Source: JAZRZI01 sp045601325 (lineage in GTDB: Bacteria; Bacillota_I; Bacilli_A; RFN20; CAG-826). From it: a stretch of DNA of 64,000 nucleotides. The stretch's first letter is position 1; each line of letters begins with the position of its first letter. The DNA lies in NCBI GenBank assembly GCA_045601325.1, contig JAZRZI010000021.1, positions 42,360 through 106,359 on the forward strand, in the 5' to 3' direction. The notes under the pieces are model-generated. The model saw only the letters and a program-made list of their open reading frames with translations, was not told the DNA's origin and searched no databases. The position numbers and the translations under genes are program-made. Of the stretch, positions 46,791-56,321 are shown piece by piece.

Positions 46791-47699
46791 TTAAAAATCT
46801 TCTAAAGATTGTCTAATTTGACTAATATAATTTTGAACTTTATCTAAAGATAAGTTATTGTCGAAGCAACGCTCTTCAAGTGTTTGACCATCTTTTTGAT
46901 GAATATACTCCATAGATAATTGGTAAAGAGCTTCAACTAGTTCTGGATCATCGTACTGAATGTAAGATGGGTAAACATAAAGTAGGTGTGTAGATAAAAT
47001 CTGAACAGCATTTTCGCTTAAGACAGGATTTTTGAATGATGAATCTAAATTTTTAACTAAATTATTGAATTCGTCACCAATAAAAGGAGGTATTAATTCT
47101 TTAGGATTAACGTTAACAATTTCGTTGATGTGTGTAAATTTAAAAACCTTATCCACTTGTTTTTGGACGAGTAAAAGCAACGCAAAGGATCTAATTGATT
47201 GCTTTGGAAAATTCACTAATATATCGGATATAATCGTTATAAAACGATTAATATCTTTATCTCTGATTGAGTCAAGACCGATAAGAACCTCGTTAGAATC
47301 TTTAGAAGTGAGAAGTTTACCAATTTCTGCATCTCCCATTTCTTTGCATGCATAACTTCTCTTCTCTTCTGCCCTAATGAAGTTTGGCATTTCCCTTAAT
47401 ATTTCTTCTACCTGTTGAGAAGAATACGGTAAATTTTCATAATAATGAAGTTTTTGATACGCTTCATCAAATTTATCAAGTAAACAAAGAATTTCAATAT
47501 GTATTTTAATAAGGATGGAAAGATTGATTTCAAGTATGCTTTGATTTTTGTTGATTACATTCAATGACTCTTCAGCTTTTCCAAGAGCAAGAAAAGCACT
47601 AACGCGATAAAACAAATCGTTAGCGTCAGTAGAATTCTCGGTAATTTTAATTACCAAAGAATATTGTTTTTTATCCATTAAACTTTTCAAACTGTCCAT
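46791..47699 (-). CDS. Helical-repeat (TPR-like) protein of unknown function
   Basis: 302 aa, almost entirely alpha-helical by composition. Residues 1-100 look like degenerate TPR pairs (DANDLFYRVSAFLALGKAEESLNVINK; KIHIEILCLLDKFDEAYQKLHYYENLP). The rest is acidic and leucine-rich with no catalytic motif. It may belong to the DUF3196-type proteins of Mollicutes and relatives, but I am unsure. The promoter region contains an 11-bp tandem repeat (TAGTAGATATT). Confidence 0.6.
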   Translation of the reverse strand: MDSLKSLMDKKQYSLVIKITENSTDANDLFYRVSAFLALGKAEESLNVINKNQSILEINLSILIKIHIEILCLLDKFDEAYQKLHYYENLPYSSQQVEEILREMPNFIRAEEKRSYACKEMGDAEIGKLLTSKDSNEVLIGLDSIRDKDINRFITIISDILVNFPKQSIRSFALLLLVQKQVDKVFKFTHINEIVNVNPKELIPPFIGDEFNNLVKNLDSSFKNPVLSENAVQILSTHLLYVYPSYIQYDDPELVEALYQLSMEYIHQKDGQTLEERCFDNNLSLDKVQNYISQIRQSLEDF

Positions 47700-47754
47700 A
47701 TAAAAAGTATTAATTTAGTAGATATTTAGTAGATATTACTTTGTAAACCTAATA

Positions 47755-48129
47755 TTAGCCTATATAAGAAACATTAGGTATATACAAGAATATAAACAAA
47801 GAAACAACTGTGACAATAATTACTGCGCTAATAACAATGCAAGCAATTAAAAGTTCCTTTTTATCTGTCTTTTTTAAACCAACACTAGCTGTGATCAATG
47901 ATGGAATAGCAAGTGCCAAGTTAACAATTGTAAAGAGAATTGGTAAGCCACCAAAACAAATAAATACGATGACTTTTGCAAACACTTCTGCAGCATCTTC
48001 ACTAGCATTTAAATCTTTCAAAAGATTGATTCCTAAAACATAAACAAGTACGGTCAATACCGTTATGCCTAAGTTAACAAAAGTTAGAACTGCTGAGGAA
48101 ACTTTATTTCCTTTTCCATTTTTCGCCAT
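47755..48129 (-). CDS. Small membrane protein of unknown function
   Basis: 124 aa: a basic N-terminus (MAKNGKGNK) and three hydrophobic spans (about 14-36, 48-80, 94-118). No family recognised. AAAGGAATT precedes the ATG and a near-consensus promoter lies upstream. It is divergent from the kinase gene at 48388. Confidence 0.7.
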   Translation of the reverse strand: MAKNGKGNKVSSAVLTFVNLGITVLTVLVYVLGINLLKDLNASEDAAEVFAKVIVFICFGGLPILFTIVNLALAIPSLITASVGLKKTDKKELLIACIVISAVIIVTVVSLFIFLYIPNVSYIG

Positions 48130-48172
48130 AATGTTAAAATTCCTTTCAATAAATATTTGAAATATTATTTTT

Positions 48173-48201
48173 ATTATACTACTTCACTGTTCGCAAAACA
48201 A
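48173..48201 (-). promoter_or_regulatory. Promoter of the 124-aa membrane protein
   Basis: Minus strand: TTGTTT (48196-48201), 17-bp spacer, TATAAT (48173-48178). Confidence 0.6.
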
Positions 48202-48294
48202 TTGCACTAAATTAGTCATTAAACAAATATTTTTTACTCTAAAATTATAAAAAATAATTTATGTAATTTTTTTCTTATACAACTCTATGTTTTT

Positions 48295-48330
48295 TTGCTA
48301 CACTTATTGAGTTGTTATATTGCTAACAAC
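48295..48330 (+). promoter_or_regulatory. Kinase promoter with palindrome over the -10
   Basis: Extended -10 TGTTATATT (48313-48321), with TTGCTA as a weak -35. A perfect 7+7 inverted repeat, GTTGTTA (48311-48317) and TAACAAC (48324-48330), spans the -10 and would suit a dimeric repressor. Confidence 0.5.
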
Positions 48331-48387
48331 ATTTATTGCAAAGCAGTCAAAAAATCGAATAATTGCTGAATTGGAGGTAATTAGATT

Positions 48388-48861
48388 ATGAAGACTCTAT
48401 TTGTGTTAAGCGCTAGACCAGCTTGTGGCAAATCAACATGGGCTAAGCGTTATCAATCCGTTCACGATAATACATATATTATCTCAAGTGATGCTATTAG
48501 ATTTGAAATCACAGGTAAAACAGACGATTTCAGCAAGCAAAAGGAAGTATGGGAATTATTCTCCAAAAGAATTCACGAATATGCTCAAAAAAGCAAAAAC
48601 GTTAAAGTAATCCTTGATGCACTATGTGATTTAAATTCACTTAGAGAAAAATATGTAAAAGAAAACCCAGAATTTGATGAATACATCTTGGTTTTGTTCC
48701 CAAGAACAGAAGATCAAATCCGTTACTATAATAAAAAACGTCCAGAAGATTCGATAGTTCCTGACGAGGCCTTAAATAACTTGATAGATAAATGGGAAGA
48801 ACCAAACGAAAAAGTCAAAAAATTATTTAATAAAATAATTACTGTTGAATTAGACAAATAA
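48388..48861 (+). CDS. P-loop (AAA_33-type) kinase of unknown substrate
   Basis: 157 aa. Walker A is ARPACGKSTWA near residue 8, then ISSDAIRFEITG and VILDALCDL, the layout of small zeta-toxin/polynucleotide-kinase-like nucleotide kinases. The substrate is unknown. It is alone on the plus strand between minus-strand genes, with its own GGAGGT ribosome site, a candidate operator and a strong terminator, so it is a single-gene unit. Confidence 0.75.
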   Translation: MKTLFVLSARPACGKSTWAKRYQSVHDNTYIISSDAIRFEITGKTDDFSKQKEVWELFSKRIHEYAQKSKNVKVILDALCDLNSLREKYVKENPEFDEYILVLFPRTEDQIRYYNKKRPEDSIVPDEALNNLIDKWEEPNEKVKKLFNKIITVELDK

Positions 48862-48897
48862 AAATAGCTGCTTAATTTGAATAAGCAGCTATTTTTT
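48862..48897. terminator. Bidirectional terminator
   Basis: AAATAGCTGCTTA and TAAGCAGCTATTT form a 13-bp stem with T-runs on both strands; it ends the kinase gene and the convergent CofE-like gene. Confidence 0.9.
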
Positions 48898-50089
48898 AAT
48901 CATTTGTGTAATTATCAAAATAACCTTGAACAAGTACTACCGGAGTTCCTTTATCGCCGGAGCCACTAGTTAAGTCACAAAGTGAACCAATCAAATCAGT
49001 AATTTGTCGAGGTGTTGTTCCTTGAGAAGCCATGTTACCAACAAGGTTACCACCTTTCTCTTTAATAGAACGTTTGATGGCTTCCTTTAATTCTTCGCCT
49101 TTTAGATCTTTATATTGGTTATCAGCGAGGTATTTTAATTTTAGTTCGTTAGGTGTGCCCTTTAAACCTTCTGTGTGAAATGGAGAAACAACTGGATCAG
49201 CTAGTTCCCAAATTTTTCCCTGTGGATCTTTGAAGGCACCATCGCCATAGACCATAACTTCAAATTTGCATCCGGTCTTTTCTAAAACAATTGCTTGTAT
49301 CTCTTCTACTAATGATTGTGCGTCCCTAGGGAACAACTTAACTTTATCTTCGGTAGCTTTATTAGAGCCTAATAATCCATAATTTTGGTTATATCCACTG
49401 CCATTAACACTTTGTGTTAATATATCATCCAATCCCAATACGATTTCAGCACCGTTTTCTTTCAATAAACGTTTGCTTCTTGTACGTGTATGAATGTCAC
49501 ATGTAAGAACTTTTTTAGTATAGTTGAGAATAGATTTTGCTTGGTTGCCAAACACTATTTCACATTCAGCGCCTTGTTCTTCAATTAATTGTTTGTAATA
49601 AGTGATGTAATCAACACCTGTGAATTCATGAAGAGTAATACCAAATAATTCTCTCCATTTTTCTAAAGAAAGAACATCGCTATATGGGTTAACACCTTTT
49701 TCATCAAGTTGATCATATGTTAATAAAGCATTTCCCACTTCATCAGATGGGTAAGAAAGCATTAAAACAATTTTCTTAACACCTCTAGCAATTCCTTTCA
49801 ACAAAATAGAAAATCTATTTCTAGAGAGAATTGGGAAAATAACACCGATTGTGTCATATCCGAGTTTATTTTTGACATCAGTAGCAATATCATCAATTGT
49901 GCAATAGTTGCCTTGTGCACGAGCCACTACTGATTCAGTAATAGCAATAACATCACGATTGTGTAATTCGAAGCCATCACTTTCAGCAGCTTCAATAACG
50001 CAATCGCTAACAATTTTAGCTAAGTTATCTCCTTCTTTAATAATTGGGAGTCTAATTCCTCTTGATACAGTTCCAACGCAACGTGACAT
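48896..50089 (-). CDS. CofE-like (F420-0:gamma-glutamyl ligase family) protein
   Basis: 397 aa. The N-terminal half matches the F420_ligase family: EGDNLAKIVSDCVIEAAESDGFELHNRDVIAITESVVARAQGN; later DIHTRTRSKRLLKENGAEIVLG and the acidic MVYGDGAFKDPQGKIWELADPVVSPFHTEG are specific to a bacterial branch. Classical CofE adds glutamates to F420-0, but F420 is not expected in a Firmicute of this kind, so the substrate may be another molecule. It is the last gene of a tight trio (5- and 2-bp gaps) with an FAD oxidoreductase and a DUF1846 protein. Confidence 0.75.
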   Translation of the reverse strand: MSRCVGTVSRGIRLPIIKEGDNLAKIVSDCVIEAAESDGFELHNRDVIAITESVVARAQGNYCTIDDIATDVKNKLGYDTIGVIFPILSRNRFSILLKGIARGVKKIVLMLSYPSDEVGNALLTYDQLDEKGVNPYSDVLSLEKWRELFGITLHEFTGVDYITYYKQLIEEQGAECEIVFGNQAKSILNYTKKVLTCDIHTRTRSKRLLKENGAEIVLGLDDILTQSVNGSGYNQNYGLLGSNKATEDKVKLFPRDAQSLVEEIQAIVLEKTGCKFEVMVYGDGAFKDPQGKIWELADPVVSPFHTEGLKGTPNELKLKYLADNQYKDLKGEELKEAIKRSIKEKGGNLVGNMASQGTTPRQITDLIGSLCDLTSGSGDKGTPVVLVQGYFDNYTND

Positions 50090-50094
50090 AATTG

Positions 50095-51510
50095 TTATTC
50101 TCCTTTAGAAACTATGTTTCTAGCAATATAAACGCCACAGGCAGAAGCTTGAGCAACACCACGTGTGATGCCAGCACCATCTCCGCCAACATATAAGTTT
50201 TTGATGTTTTTAACTTCAAGTTTATTGTCAATTTCAGGGTGAGCTGAATAATATTTTGCCTCAACACCATATAGCAATGTGTGTTCAGTAGCAATACCAG
50301 GAGTAACCTTATCTAATGCTTGAATCATTTCAATAATTGATTTCATTGTCTTATATGGGAGGACTAGGCATAAATCTCCAGGAACAGCTTCTTTAAGAGT
50401 AGGTCTAACAAAGCCTTCTTTTAATCTCTTCTCTGTTGTTCTACGACCCATTTTAATATCGCCGAATCTTTGAACAATAACGCCACCACACGCTAATTGA
50501 TTAGCAAGCGAGGAAATCTTTTTAGCGTATTCATTAGGTTCTTTGAATGGTTCAGAGAAATGATGAGAAACTAATAAAGCAAAGTTTGTGTTGTTACTAG
50601 ATAGCTTGGAATCATTATATGCATGTCCATTAACATTAATAACACCTTCGTAATTTTCAACAACAACATGACCTCCTGGATTAGAACAGAAAGTACGAAC
50701 TGTACTTCCTACGGAAGTCTTGTATAAAAATTTGCCTTCATATAAATTTGTATTAATTTCATCCATGATTAAGTTTGGACATTCGACACGTACACCGATG
50801 TCAACTTGAGTTTGCGACATGGTAACATTACGTTTTTCTAAAATATTGCTTAACCATTCGCTACCTTTTCTACCAACACCTAAAACGGTATATGTTGATT
50901 CAATAACTGTGCCGTCTTCTAAAATAACACCTTTGCATTCATTGTTTTCAACGATGATGTCTGAAACTGATTTTCTGAAGACCATTTCAATCTTGCCTTC
51001 TAGGTCATTAAAGATTCTAGTCAAGATTTTTAAGTTTTCTTCTGTGCCGAAATGACGAACTTTACTTCTTAAAAGCCTTAAGCCAACAGACATAGCACGT
51101 AACTCAATTTCACGAACTTTAATTGTATCCGGATTTGTTAACACTTTGGTTGCACCGAAATGCAAATTGATTTCATCAACATAGTTGATTAAATCCATCA
51201 ACTCTTTATCATCGATATAATCAGTTAACCAACCACCAAATTCTGTTGTAATATTAAATTTTCCATCAGAATAAGCACCAGCACCACCAAAACCATTTGT
51301 TATGCTGCATGCTGGAAAGCATTCTTGAATGCCTTCGGCGTTACTTGGACATTTTTCTAATCTGTGTTCTAAAACAGGACATCTTCTTTTTGAGATGTCG
51401 TGCCCACGATCGATTAATATAATTTTTAAATTTGGATTTTTTTGAATTAACTCATAGGCGCAGAAATAGCCTGTTGGGCCTGCACCGACAATTGCTACAT
51501 CGTATTTCAT
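50095..51510 (-). CDS. FAD-dependent oxidoreductase (COG2509-like)
   Basis: 471 aa. The dinucleotide fold MKYDVAIVGAGPTGYFCAYEL is at the N-terminus; ITNGFGGAGAYSDGKFN and VLGVGRKGSEWL follow; the C-terminal NLYVGGDGAGITRGVAQASACGVYIA closes the FAD site. A CPVLEHRLEKCPSNAEGIQECFPAC segment supplies several cysteines. This matches uncharacterised flavoproteins of the FAD-dependent dehydrogenase type; substrate unknown. Linked in one transcript with the CofE-like gene. Confidence 0.85.
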   Translation of the reverse strand: MKYDVAIVGAGPTGYFCAYELIQKNPNLKIILIDRGHDISKRRCPVLEHRLEKCPSNAEGIQECFPACSITNGFGGAGAYSDGKFNITTEFGGWLTDYIDDKELMDLINYVDEINLHFGATKVLTNPDTIKVREIELRAMSVGLRLLRSKVRHFGTEENLKILTRIFNDLEGKIEMVFRKSVSDIIVENNECKGVILEDGTVIESTYTVLGVGRKGSEWLSNILEKRNVTMSQTQVDIGVRVECPNLIMDEINTNLYEGKFLYKTSVGSTVRTFCSNPGGHVVVENYEGVINVNGHAYNDSKLSSNNTNFALLVSHHFSEPFKEPNEYAKKISSLANQLACGGVIVQRFGDIKMGRRTTEKRLKEGFVRPTLKEAVPGDLCLVLPYKTMKSIIEMIQALDKVTPGIATEHTLLYGVEAKYYSAHPEIDNKLEVKNIKNLYVGGDGAGITRGVAQASACGVYIARNIVSKGE

Positions 51511-51512
51511 AA

Positions 51513-53003
51513 TTAGCTCTCCTTGAGGAATAAATGTTTTGCGTGGCTAATAGGTTCTTCAGTCACATCAATGCCTAACTTTTTAAAAGTATTTAAGTCG
51601 GCAGGGGATAAAATTTCAGATGAATGGGCTTGTAAGCCTTTCAATAATGGAATTTGTTTTAATGCAATTTCCGCTATTGGGTTGTTGTTTGCTTGAATCG
51701 CTAAAGCAATAAGTGTTTCTTCGGCGTGAATTGTTGGATTTCTATTTCCTAAATCTTGAACTTTCAATTGTTGAATAGGTTCAATAACTGATGGGCTAAT
51801 TAAAGGAATTGAGTCATCAATTTTTGCAAATGTTTTCAGAGCATTAAGAAGCAAGGCAGCACTGGAAGTAAATAAATGAGAACTCTTTCCAGTAATGATC
51901 TTTCCATGTGGCATTTCCATAGCCATGCTTGGTCTTCCGCACTTGGAAGCCTTATCTAAAGCGGCTTGAACACATTTTCTATCAGCTTTAGTAACACCGG
52001 CTTGATTCATAAGCATTTCTTCTTTTTGAACCGCTGTGTCTTTAAATAATCCTAAATAATTATTTTTAAGAGCTTGGTAGTAACGTCTAATGATTTCGTT
52101 ACGACTTGCTTTATTACAAATGTTTTCATCTTTAATGGCGAAACCAGCCATATTGACACCCATATCAGTTGGTGAATTATAAGGTGATTTTCCATAAATC
52201 TTTTCAAATATTGCTCTTAGCAATGGGAATGCTTCAACATCTCTATTATAGTTGACAGATAATTTGCCATATGCCTCTAAATGATATGGATCAATCATAT
52301 TAACATCGCTCAAATCAGCAGTAGCTGATTCGTATGCTAAGTTAATTGGGTGCTTAAGTGGTAAATTCCAAATTGGGAATGTTTCATACTTAGCATATCC
52401 TGCTCTAATACCGTTCTTATTATCATGATAGAGTTGAGACAAACAAGTTGCCATTTTGCCACTACCAGGACCAGGAGCAGTAATAACAACTAAAGGATGA
52501 GTGGTTTCGATATACTCGTTTTTACCAAGTCCTTCTTCGCTAACAATTGTTTCAATATTATATGGATAGCCATTAATTTCGTAATGACGATAAACTTTTA
52601 TTCCGTTTTTCTCTAATTTGGCTTGGAATTTCTTAACTAAAGAAACATCTTTATAGAAGGAGAAGACAACGCTTCCAACATACAAGTCAGCCTCGCGGAA
52701 AGCATCGATTAATCTTTCAACTTCTTGTTGATAAGAAATACCAAAATCATTTCTCATTTTTTGAGAATTGATATCATCTGAATTAACGACGATTACGATT
52801 TCAACCTTTTCTCTTAAAGTGAGAAGCATTTTTAATTTGCTGTTAGGAGCAAAACCAGGCATAACTCTTGATGCATGATAGTCATCGAATAATTTGCCAC
52901 CAAATTCAATATAAAGTTTGTCACCAAAATTAGAGATACGTTTAAGAATCTCTTCTCTTTGAATCTTTAAATAAAGGTTTTTATCAAATCCGATTTTGCC
53001 CAT
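51513..53003 (-). CDS. DUF1846 family protein
   Basis: 496 aa: KIGFDKNLYLKIQREEILKRI at the start, IEFGGKLFDDYHASRVMPGF, a phosphate-loop-like TAPGPGSGKMATCLSQLYHD, and WNLPLKHPINLAYESATADL are characteristic of DUF1846 (UPF0371). Function unknown. There is no Shine-Dalgarno; TGCTAATAT ends 9 bases before the ATG, so the mRNA may be leaderless. First gene of the trio. Confidence 0.88.
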   Translation of the reverse strand: MGKIGFDKNLYLKIQREEILKRISNFGDKLYIEFGGKLFDDYHASRVMPGFAPNSKLKMLLTLREKVEIVIVVNSDDINSQKMRNDFGISYQQEVERLIDAFREADLYVGSVVFSFYKDVSLVKKFQAKLEKNGIKVYRHYEINGYPYNIETIVSEEGLGKNEYIETTHPLVVITAPGPGSGKMATCLSQLYHDNKNGIRAGYAKYETFPIWNLPLKHPINLAYESATADLSDVNMIDPYHLEAYGKLSVNYNRDVEAFPLLRAIFEKIYGKSPYNSPTDMGVNMAGFAIKDENICNKASRNEIIRRYYQALKNNYLGLFKDTAVQKEEMLMNQAGVTKADRKCVQAALDKASKCGRPSMAMEMPHGKIITGKSSHLFTSSAALLLNALKTFAKIDDSIPLISPSVIEPIQQLKVQDLGNRNPTIHAEETLIALAIQANNNPIAEIALKQIPLLKGLQAHSSEILSPADLNTFKKLGIDVTEEPISHAKHLFLKES

Positions 53004-53087
53004 GACTAAAAAATATTAGCACCTTTTTAATAGCCTTTAAATAATTTTTATATTATTTTAAGAAGCGTGTAGTATCATGTAGGATAA

Positions 53088-53756
53088 TCAATCTTTTAAG
53101 ATTTTTGATAAATCTTTTAATGAATAAATATAAAAATTTGAATACTTTTTCTTTTCTGATTCTTGCTTGATAGAGCCTTCATCATGCACTCCAACAGTGA
53201 TATAACCACCATTTTTTGCGGTTTTTAGACCTAAAGAAATATCTTCTAACACAACTGTTTCGTTTCTTTCGCTATCTAACTTTTTGGAAATTTCATCATA
53301 AAGCTTGATAGAGTCTTTACCAGACTTCACTGAATTAACATCCATAATTACATCAAAAAAATGAAGGATATTTAATCTTTTTAAGCAAACTTCATAAAGC
53401 TCTTTATCGTTTGCAGTGGCAAGAGCAATTTTAATATTTTTTGATTTTAAAAAATCTAATATTTCATAAGCATATTCTTTGAGAGTTATTTGGGTTGCAT
53501 ACATATCAAATGAATCTTGCTTCCATTCTTGGATAATTTCTTCAACTGATTCCTTTATACCATATGTTTCTTTTGTAAAAACCGCTGCTTGTTGCAAGCC
53601 TATATGAGCAATTTTTTCTGCATAATCACTAGGAACTTCCATTCCTCGTCTTGCAAAAAATTGTCGATCTATTTCGGACCAAATTCCTGTGGAATCTATT
53701 AACGTTCCATCCATGTCGAATATAAAAGCTTTTACAATGCTATTTTGTAATTTCAT
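53088..53756 (-). CDS. HAD-superfamily phosphatase (beta-phosphoglucomutase-like)
   Basis: 222 aa. Motif I FDMDGTLIDS with a helical cap, motif II ALATANDKE, motif III Lys region KSGKDSIKLYDE, motif IV VVLEDISLGLKTAKNGG. Substrate not predictable; subfamily I with a C1 cap. It ends in TGA. It lies 2 bp after the exported lipase-like gene. Confidence 0.88.
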   Translation of the reverse strand: MKLQNSIVKAFIFDMDGTLIDSTGIWSEIDRQFFARRGMEVPSDYAEKIAHIGLQQAAVFTKETYGIKESVEEIIQEWKQDSFDMYATQITLKEYAYEILDFLKSKNIKIALATANDKELYEVCLKRLNILHFFDVIMDVNSVKSGKDSIKLYDEISKKLDSERNETVVLEDISLGLKTAKNGGYITVGVHDEGSIKQESEKKKYSNFYIYSLKDLSKILKD

Positions 53757-53758
53757 AA

Positions 53759-55354
53759 TTATTTAACCAAATAAGCGTAATCATCGCACAATGAAGTTAC
53801 CCAAGATAAACATAAATCTGGGTAATGTGCATTAGGTATGATGGAAAAATTATTAATAAAAGTCACAACATCGTTAGGATATTTTTCCATGAATTTTATT
53901 AATGAAGGTGCTAGAATTTTGACATTTCCTTCGATTTGATGCGCCCTTTTTGGTGTCCCACCACACTCAATAATTGCTTTCTTGAGTATTTTGCAAAACA
54001 CATCAACTATAGCCTTGCATGCTCCGACATCAGTGTCATCAACCAAATTAATCAGATTATTAAGAGCAGATGAAACTATATATTTTTTAATGCTTGGCAA
54101 TTCATCTTTCAATTTATTAATCAATGCATATACATCAATTTCTCCAAATAAAAATCCCATAATGTCGCATAAAGGTGTTTCGTATTTTGAATAGAATTCA
54201 CTTCTTGTAACTATAATCTCTGCCATATGGTCAAAAAGATTTTTATCAAATTCATTTAATTTTATCGAATCTTTTGAAGCTTTAGCGTTGCCAAGGTTAA
54301 ACAATGCATTAAGGCCTCTAAATTCAGTTTCATAATAAACAAAATCATCAAAATTATATGAGAATGAATGGTTAAAATGTCTTAAGAATTTCTTTGCGTT
54401 TGTGACTTTCTCATTATCAAAGACTGGCAACAAATAATCTACACCAGGTCTAATGTAATCAAATGCTTCAGGAGGCACCATTGTAACAATGTCATAAGGA
54501 TTTATAATGTTGTGAATGTTTTTAAAATCACTTGGATCAAAAGCGTTTAAACTCCTAGGTGTCTCGAATGTGTAAACAAATAAATCGTCTTTAGATGTTT
54601 TTTCGGATAAAGGTTCATTTTTATTTGAAATGACTTTATTGAGTTTATAACCAAGCATAGAAGATACAGCAGCGCCACGAGAATAACCGCTAATCCAAAA
54701 TTTTATTTTATTAATTGTGTTATCTTTTAAGATATTCTCAATATATTTGTTCACAAATTCATACACTTTTTCAGCAGATTCTTCAAAGCCCTTATGGTTA
54801 ATCGTGTTGCCAATCTCAAAGTTATTAGACCATTCACCGCCATAATTGCCACCTCTTAAACCAACAGCAATCAAATAAAACTGTTCACCACTATTAGGCG
54901 TTACAAGTTTTCTTGCAACAGAGGCACCTATTGAATTTGTAGTGGGATTGCTATACCAATCATCATTATATTGAACATCAAAGAAGCCCAAATTATCTAC
55001 TAATAAATCGCCAAAGAAGTGACATCTTTTATAAAAATTTTCACCTTCGTTTGGACCAATTACACCAGTTATTACTGGTGTTGTTGTCTCGCCCATCAAT
55101 AATGAGGCAACAGCCAAAGAAGGATCATAATTTTCAGCTGATTCTAAAAAGAACTTATCTGTATAAACCATATCGACGTATGAGCTATAGCCGTTACCGC
55201 CCCAAAATGTTTTAACTTTGATTTTCTCATCTATATATTGATTGGTTTGCATAGATTCAGCCTCCGTATAATTGAAAAAAGGCCTTACCATCGAGGTAAT
55301 AAGGCAAGTTGACAAAGCGCATAAGGCAATAATAACTTTAACTTTTTTCATCAT
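53759..55354 (-). CDS. Exported alpha/beta-hydrolase (class 3 lipase-like)
   Basis: 531 aa. An N-terminal signal (MMKKVKVIIALCALSTCLITS) is followed by an extracellular domain. The nucleophile elbow is FWISGYSRGAAVSSMLG, with DIVTMVPPEAF later, as in bacterial class 3 lipase-like proteins. LSTC in the signal is a poor lipobox. Its ATG overlaps the upstream membrane-protein stop (ATGA), so the two are translationally coupled. Confidence 0.72.
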   Translation of the reverse strand: MMKKVKVIIALCALSTCLITSMVRPFFNYTEAESMQTNQYIDEKIKVKTFWGGNGYSSYVDMVYTDKFFLESAENYDPSLAVASLLMGETTTPVITGVIGPNEGENFYKRCHFFGDLLVDNLGFFDVQYNDDWYSNPTTNSIGASVARKLVTPNSGEQFYLIAVGLRGGNYGGEWSNNFEIGNTINHKGFEESAEKVYEFVNKYIENILKDNTINKIKFWISGYSRGAAVSSMLGYKLNKVISNKNEPLSEKTSKDDLFVYTFETPRSLNAFDPSDFKNIHNIINPYDIVTMVPPEAFDYIRPGVDYLLPVFDNEKVTNAKKFLRHFNHSFSYNFDDFVYYETEFRGLNALFNLGNAKASKDSIKLNEFDKNLFDHMAEIIVTRSEFYSKYETPLCDIMGFLFGEIDVYALINKLKDELPSIKKYIVSSALNNLINLVDDTDVGACKAIVDVFCKILKKAIIECGGTPKRAHQIEGNVKILAPSLIKFMEKYPNDVVTFINNFSIIPNAHYPDLCLSWVTSLCDDYAYLVK

Positions 55355-56211
55355 TTCAAATCGTAAGAAACAACATTCCCTTTCACGTGAACGCTATATA
55401 TATGATAAACGTGTACATCATCAGGAGTATAGGCCAATTCCTCATACTCTTTTTGAAGTTTAGCTATAGTTTCTGTGTTTGATGTTAGCATCATGTTAAT
55501 CTTTTTACTGGCTTTAATGTTCTTTCTATATAGAGAAGAATGGTTGATCGAAGAAATTATAAAAATGATTAACACTATTATTGTTAGCAAAGCAAGACCA
55601 AGGAAAATAATTGGCATTAATCCGTTTTGCTTATCTAATTTATTTTGGAATAATAGAGGTAAATTTTCAGTTAGTTTTAAAGAAGGAATGCAAAGCATTG
55701 CTATCATAGATATAATTAATAAAATTTCGAAGACTAAAAGAAATATTTGGCCGCCACCAAATCGTTTAACATCTTTATTTATCTTTGCTTCTTTATATTT
55801 TGCAACCCAACCATTGCGTTCAATTAATTCACTAGCAATGTTGTCATTTTTCTTATAGTATCCATTCAACTTGTCAGCTTCTTCTTGTGTATATAAACAT
55901 TTTGCTTTCACAGAGACGTTATAATAATGAGTTTTTACTTCACGTTCAAATTCTTTTTGTTCCTTGCCATTAGAAAAGCGAGTTACTTTGTAAATAGGCA
56001 TGGTCTTATCAATGGACGAGCAAACCATTTGTTCAATGGAAGTGATACCGTGCTTTTTGACATCTTCATTTATGTCTAATACAACTTTATCTAATTCGTG
56101 TTCATTCCCTAAAGATTCACCTTCAAATTCTTCAGAAGTATAAGAAAGGTTATAGGTTTGATTAGGCACAACATTATAGTCCTTATAACGAATTTGAGGT
56201 GTTCTTTGCAT
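55351..56211 (-). CDS. Two-span membrane protein of unknown function
   Basis: 286 aa. Residues 1-150 are soluble and charged (with a KYKDYNVVPNQTYNLSYTSEE-like beta-rich start), then two spans (about 155-180 and 197-220), then a short helical and beta end. The stop is TGA overlapping the next ATG. No family recognised; coupling with the exported hydrolase suggests a joint role. Confidence 0.65.
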   Translation of the reverse strand: MQRTPQIRYKDYNVVPNQTYNLSYTSEEFEGESLGNEHELDKVVLDINEDVKKHGITSIEQMVCSSIDKTMPIYKVTRFSNGKEQKEFEREVKTHYYNVSVKAKCLYTQEEADKLNGYYKKNDNIASELIERNGWVAKYKEAKINKDVKRFGGGQIFLLVFEILLIISMIAMLCIPSLKLTENLPLLFQNKLDKQNGLMPIIFLGLALLTIIVLIIFIISSINHSSLYRKNIKASKKINMMLTSNTETIAKLQKEYEELAYTPDDVHVYHIYSVHVKGNVVSYDLK

Positions 56212-56298
56212 ATTATTAATTCCTCGCTATGAAAGTTTTAATTATTACTTTTTAATTATAAATAATTATTAATTAAATTTCCACAAATAAATTAAAAT

Positions 56299-56321
56299 AA
56301 ATAATTAACAAGTTAATTATT
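56299..56321 (-). terminator. AT-only terminator
   Basis: AATAATTAAC and GTTAATTATT form a 10-bp stem around AA, then TATTTTAATTT on the minus strand. It overlaps the stop of the 74-aa gene. Confidence 0.5.
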
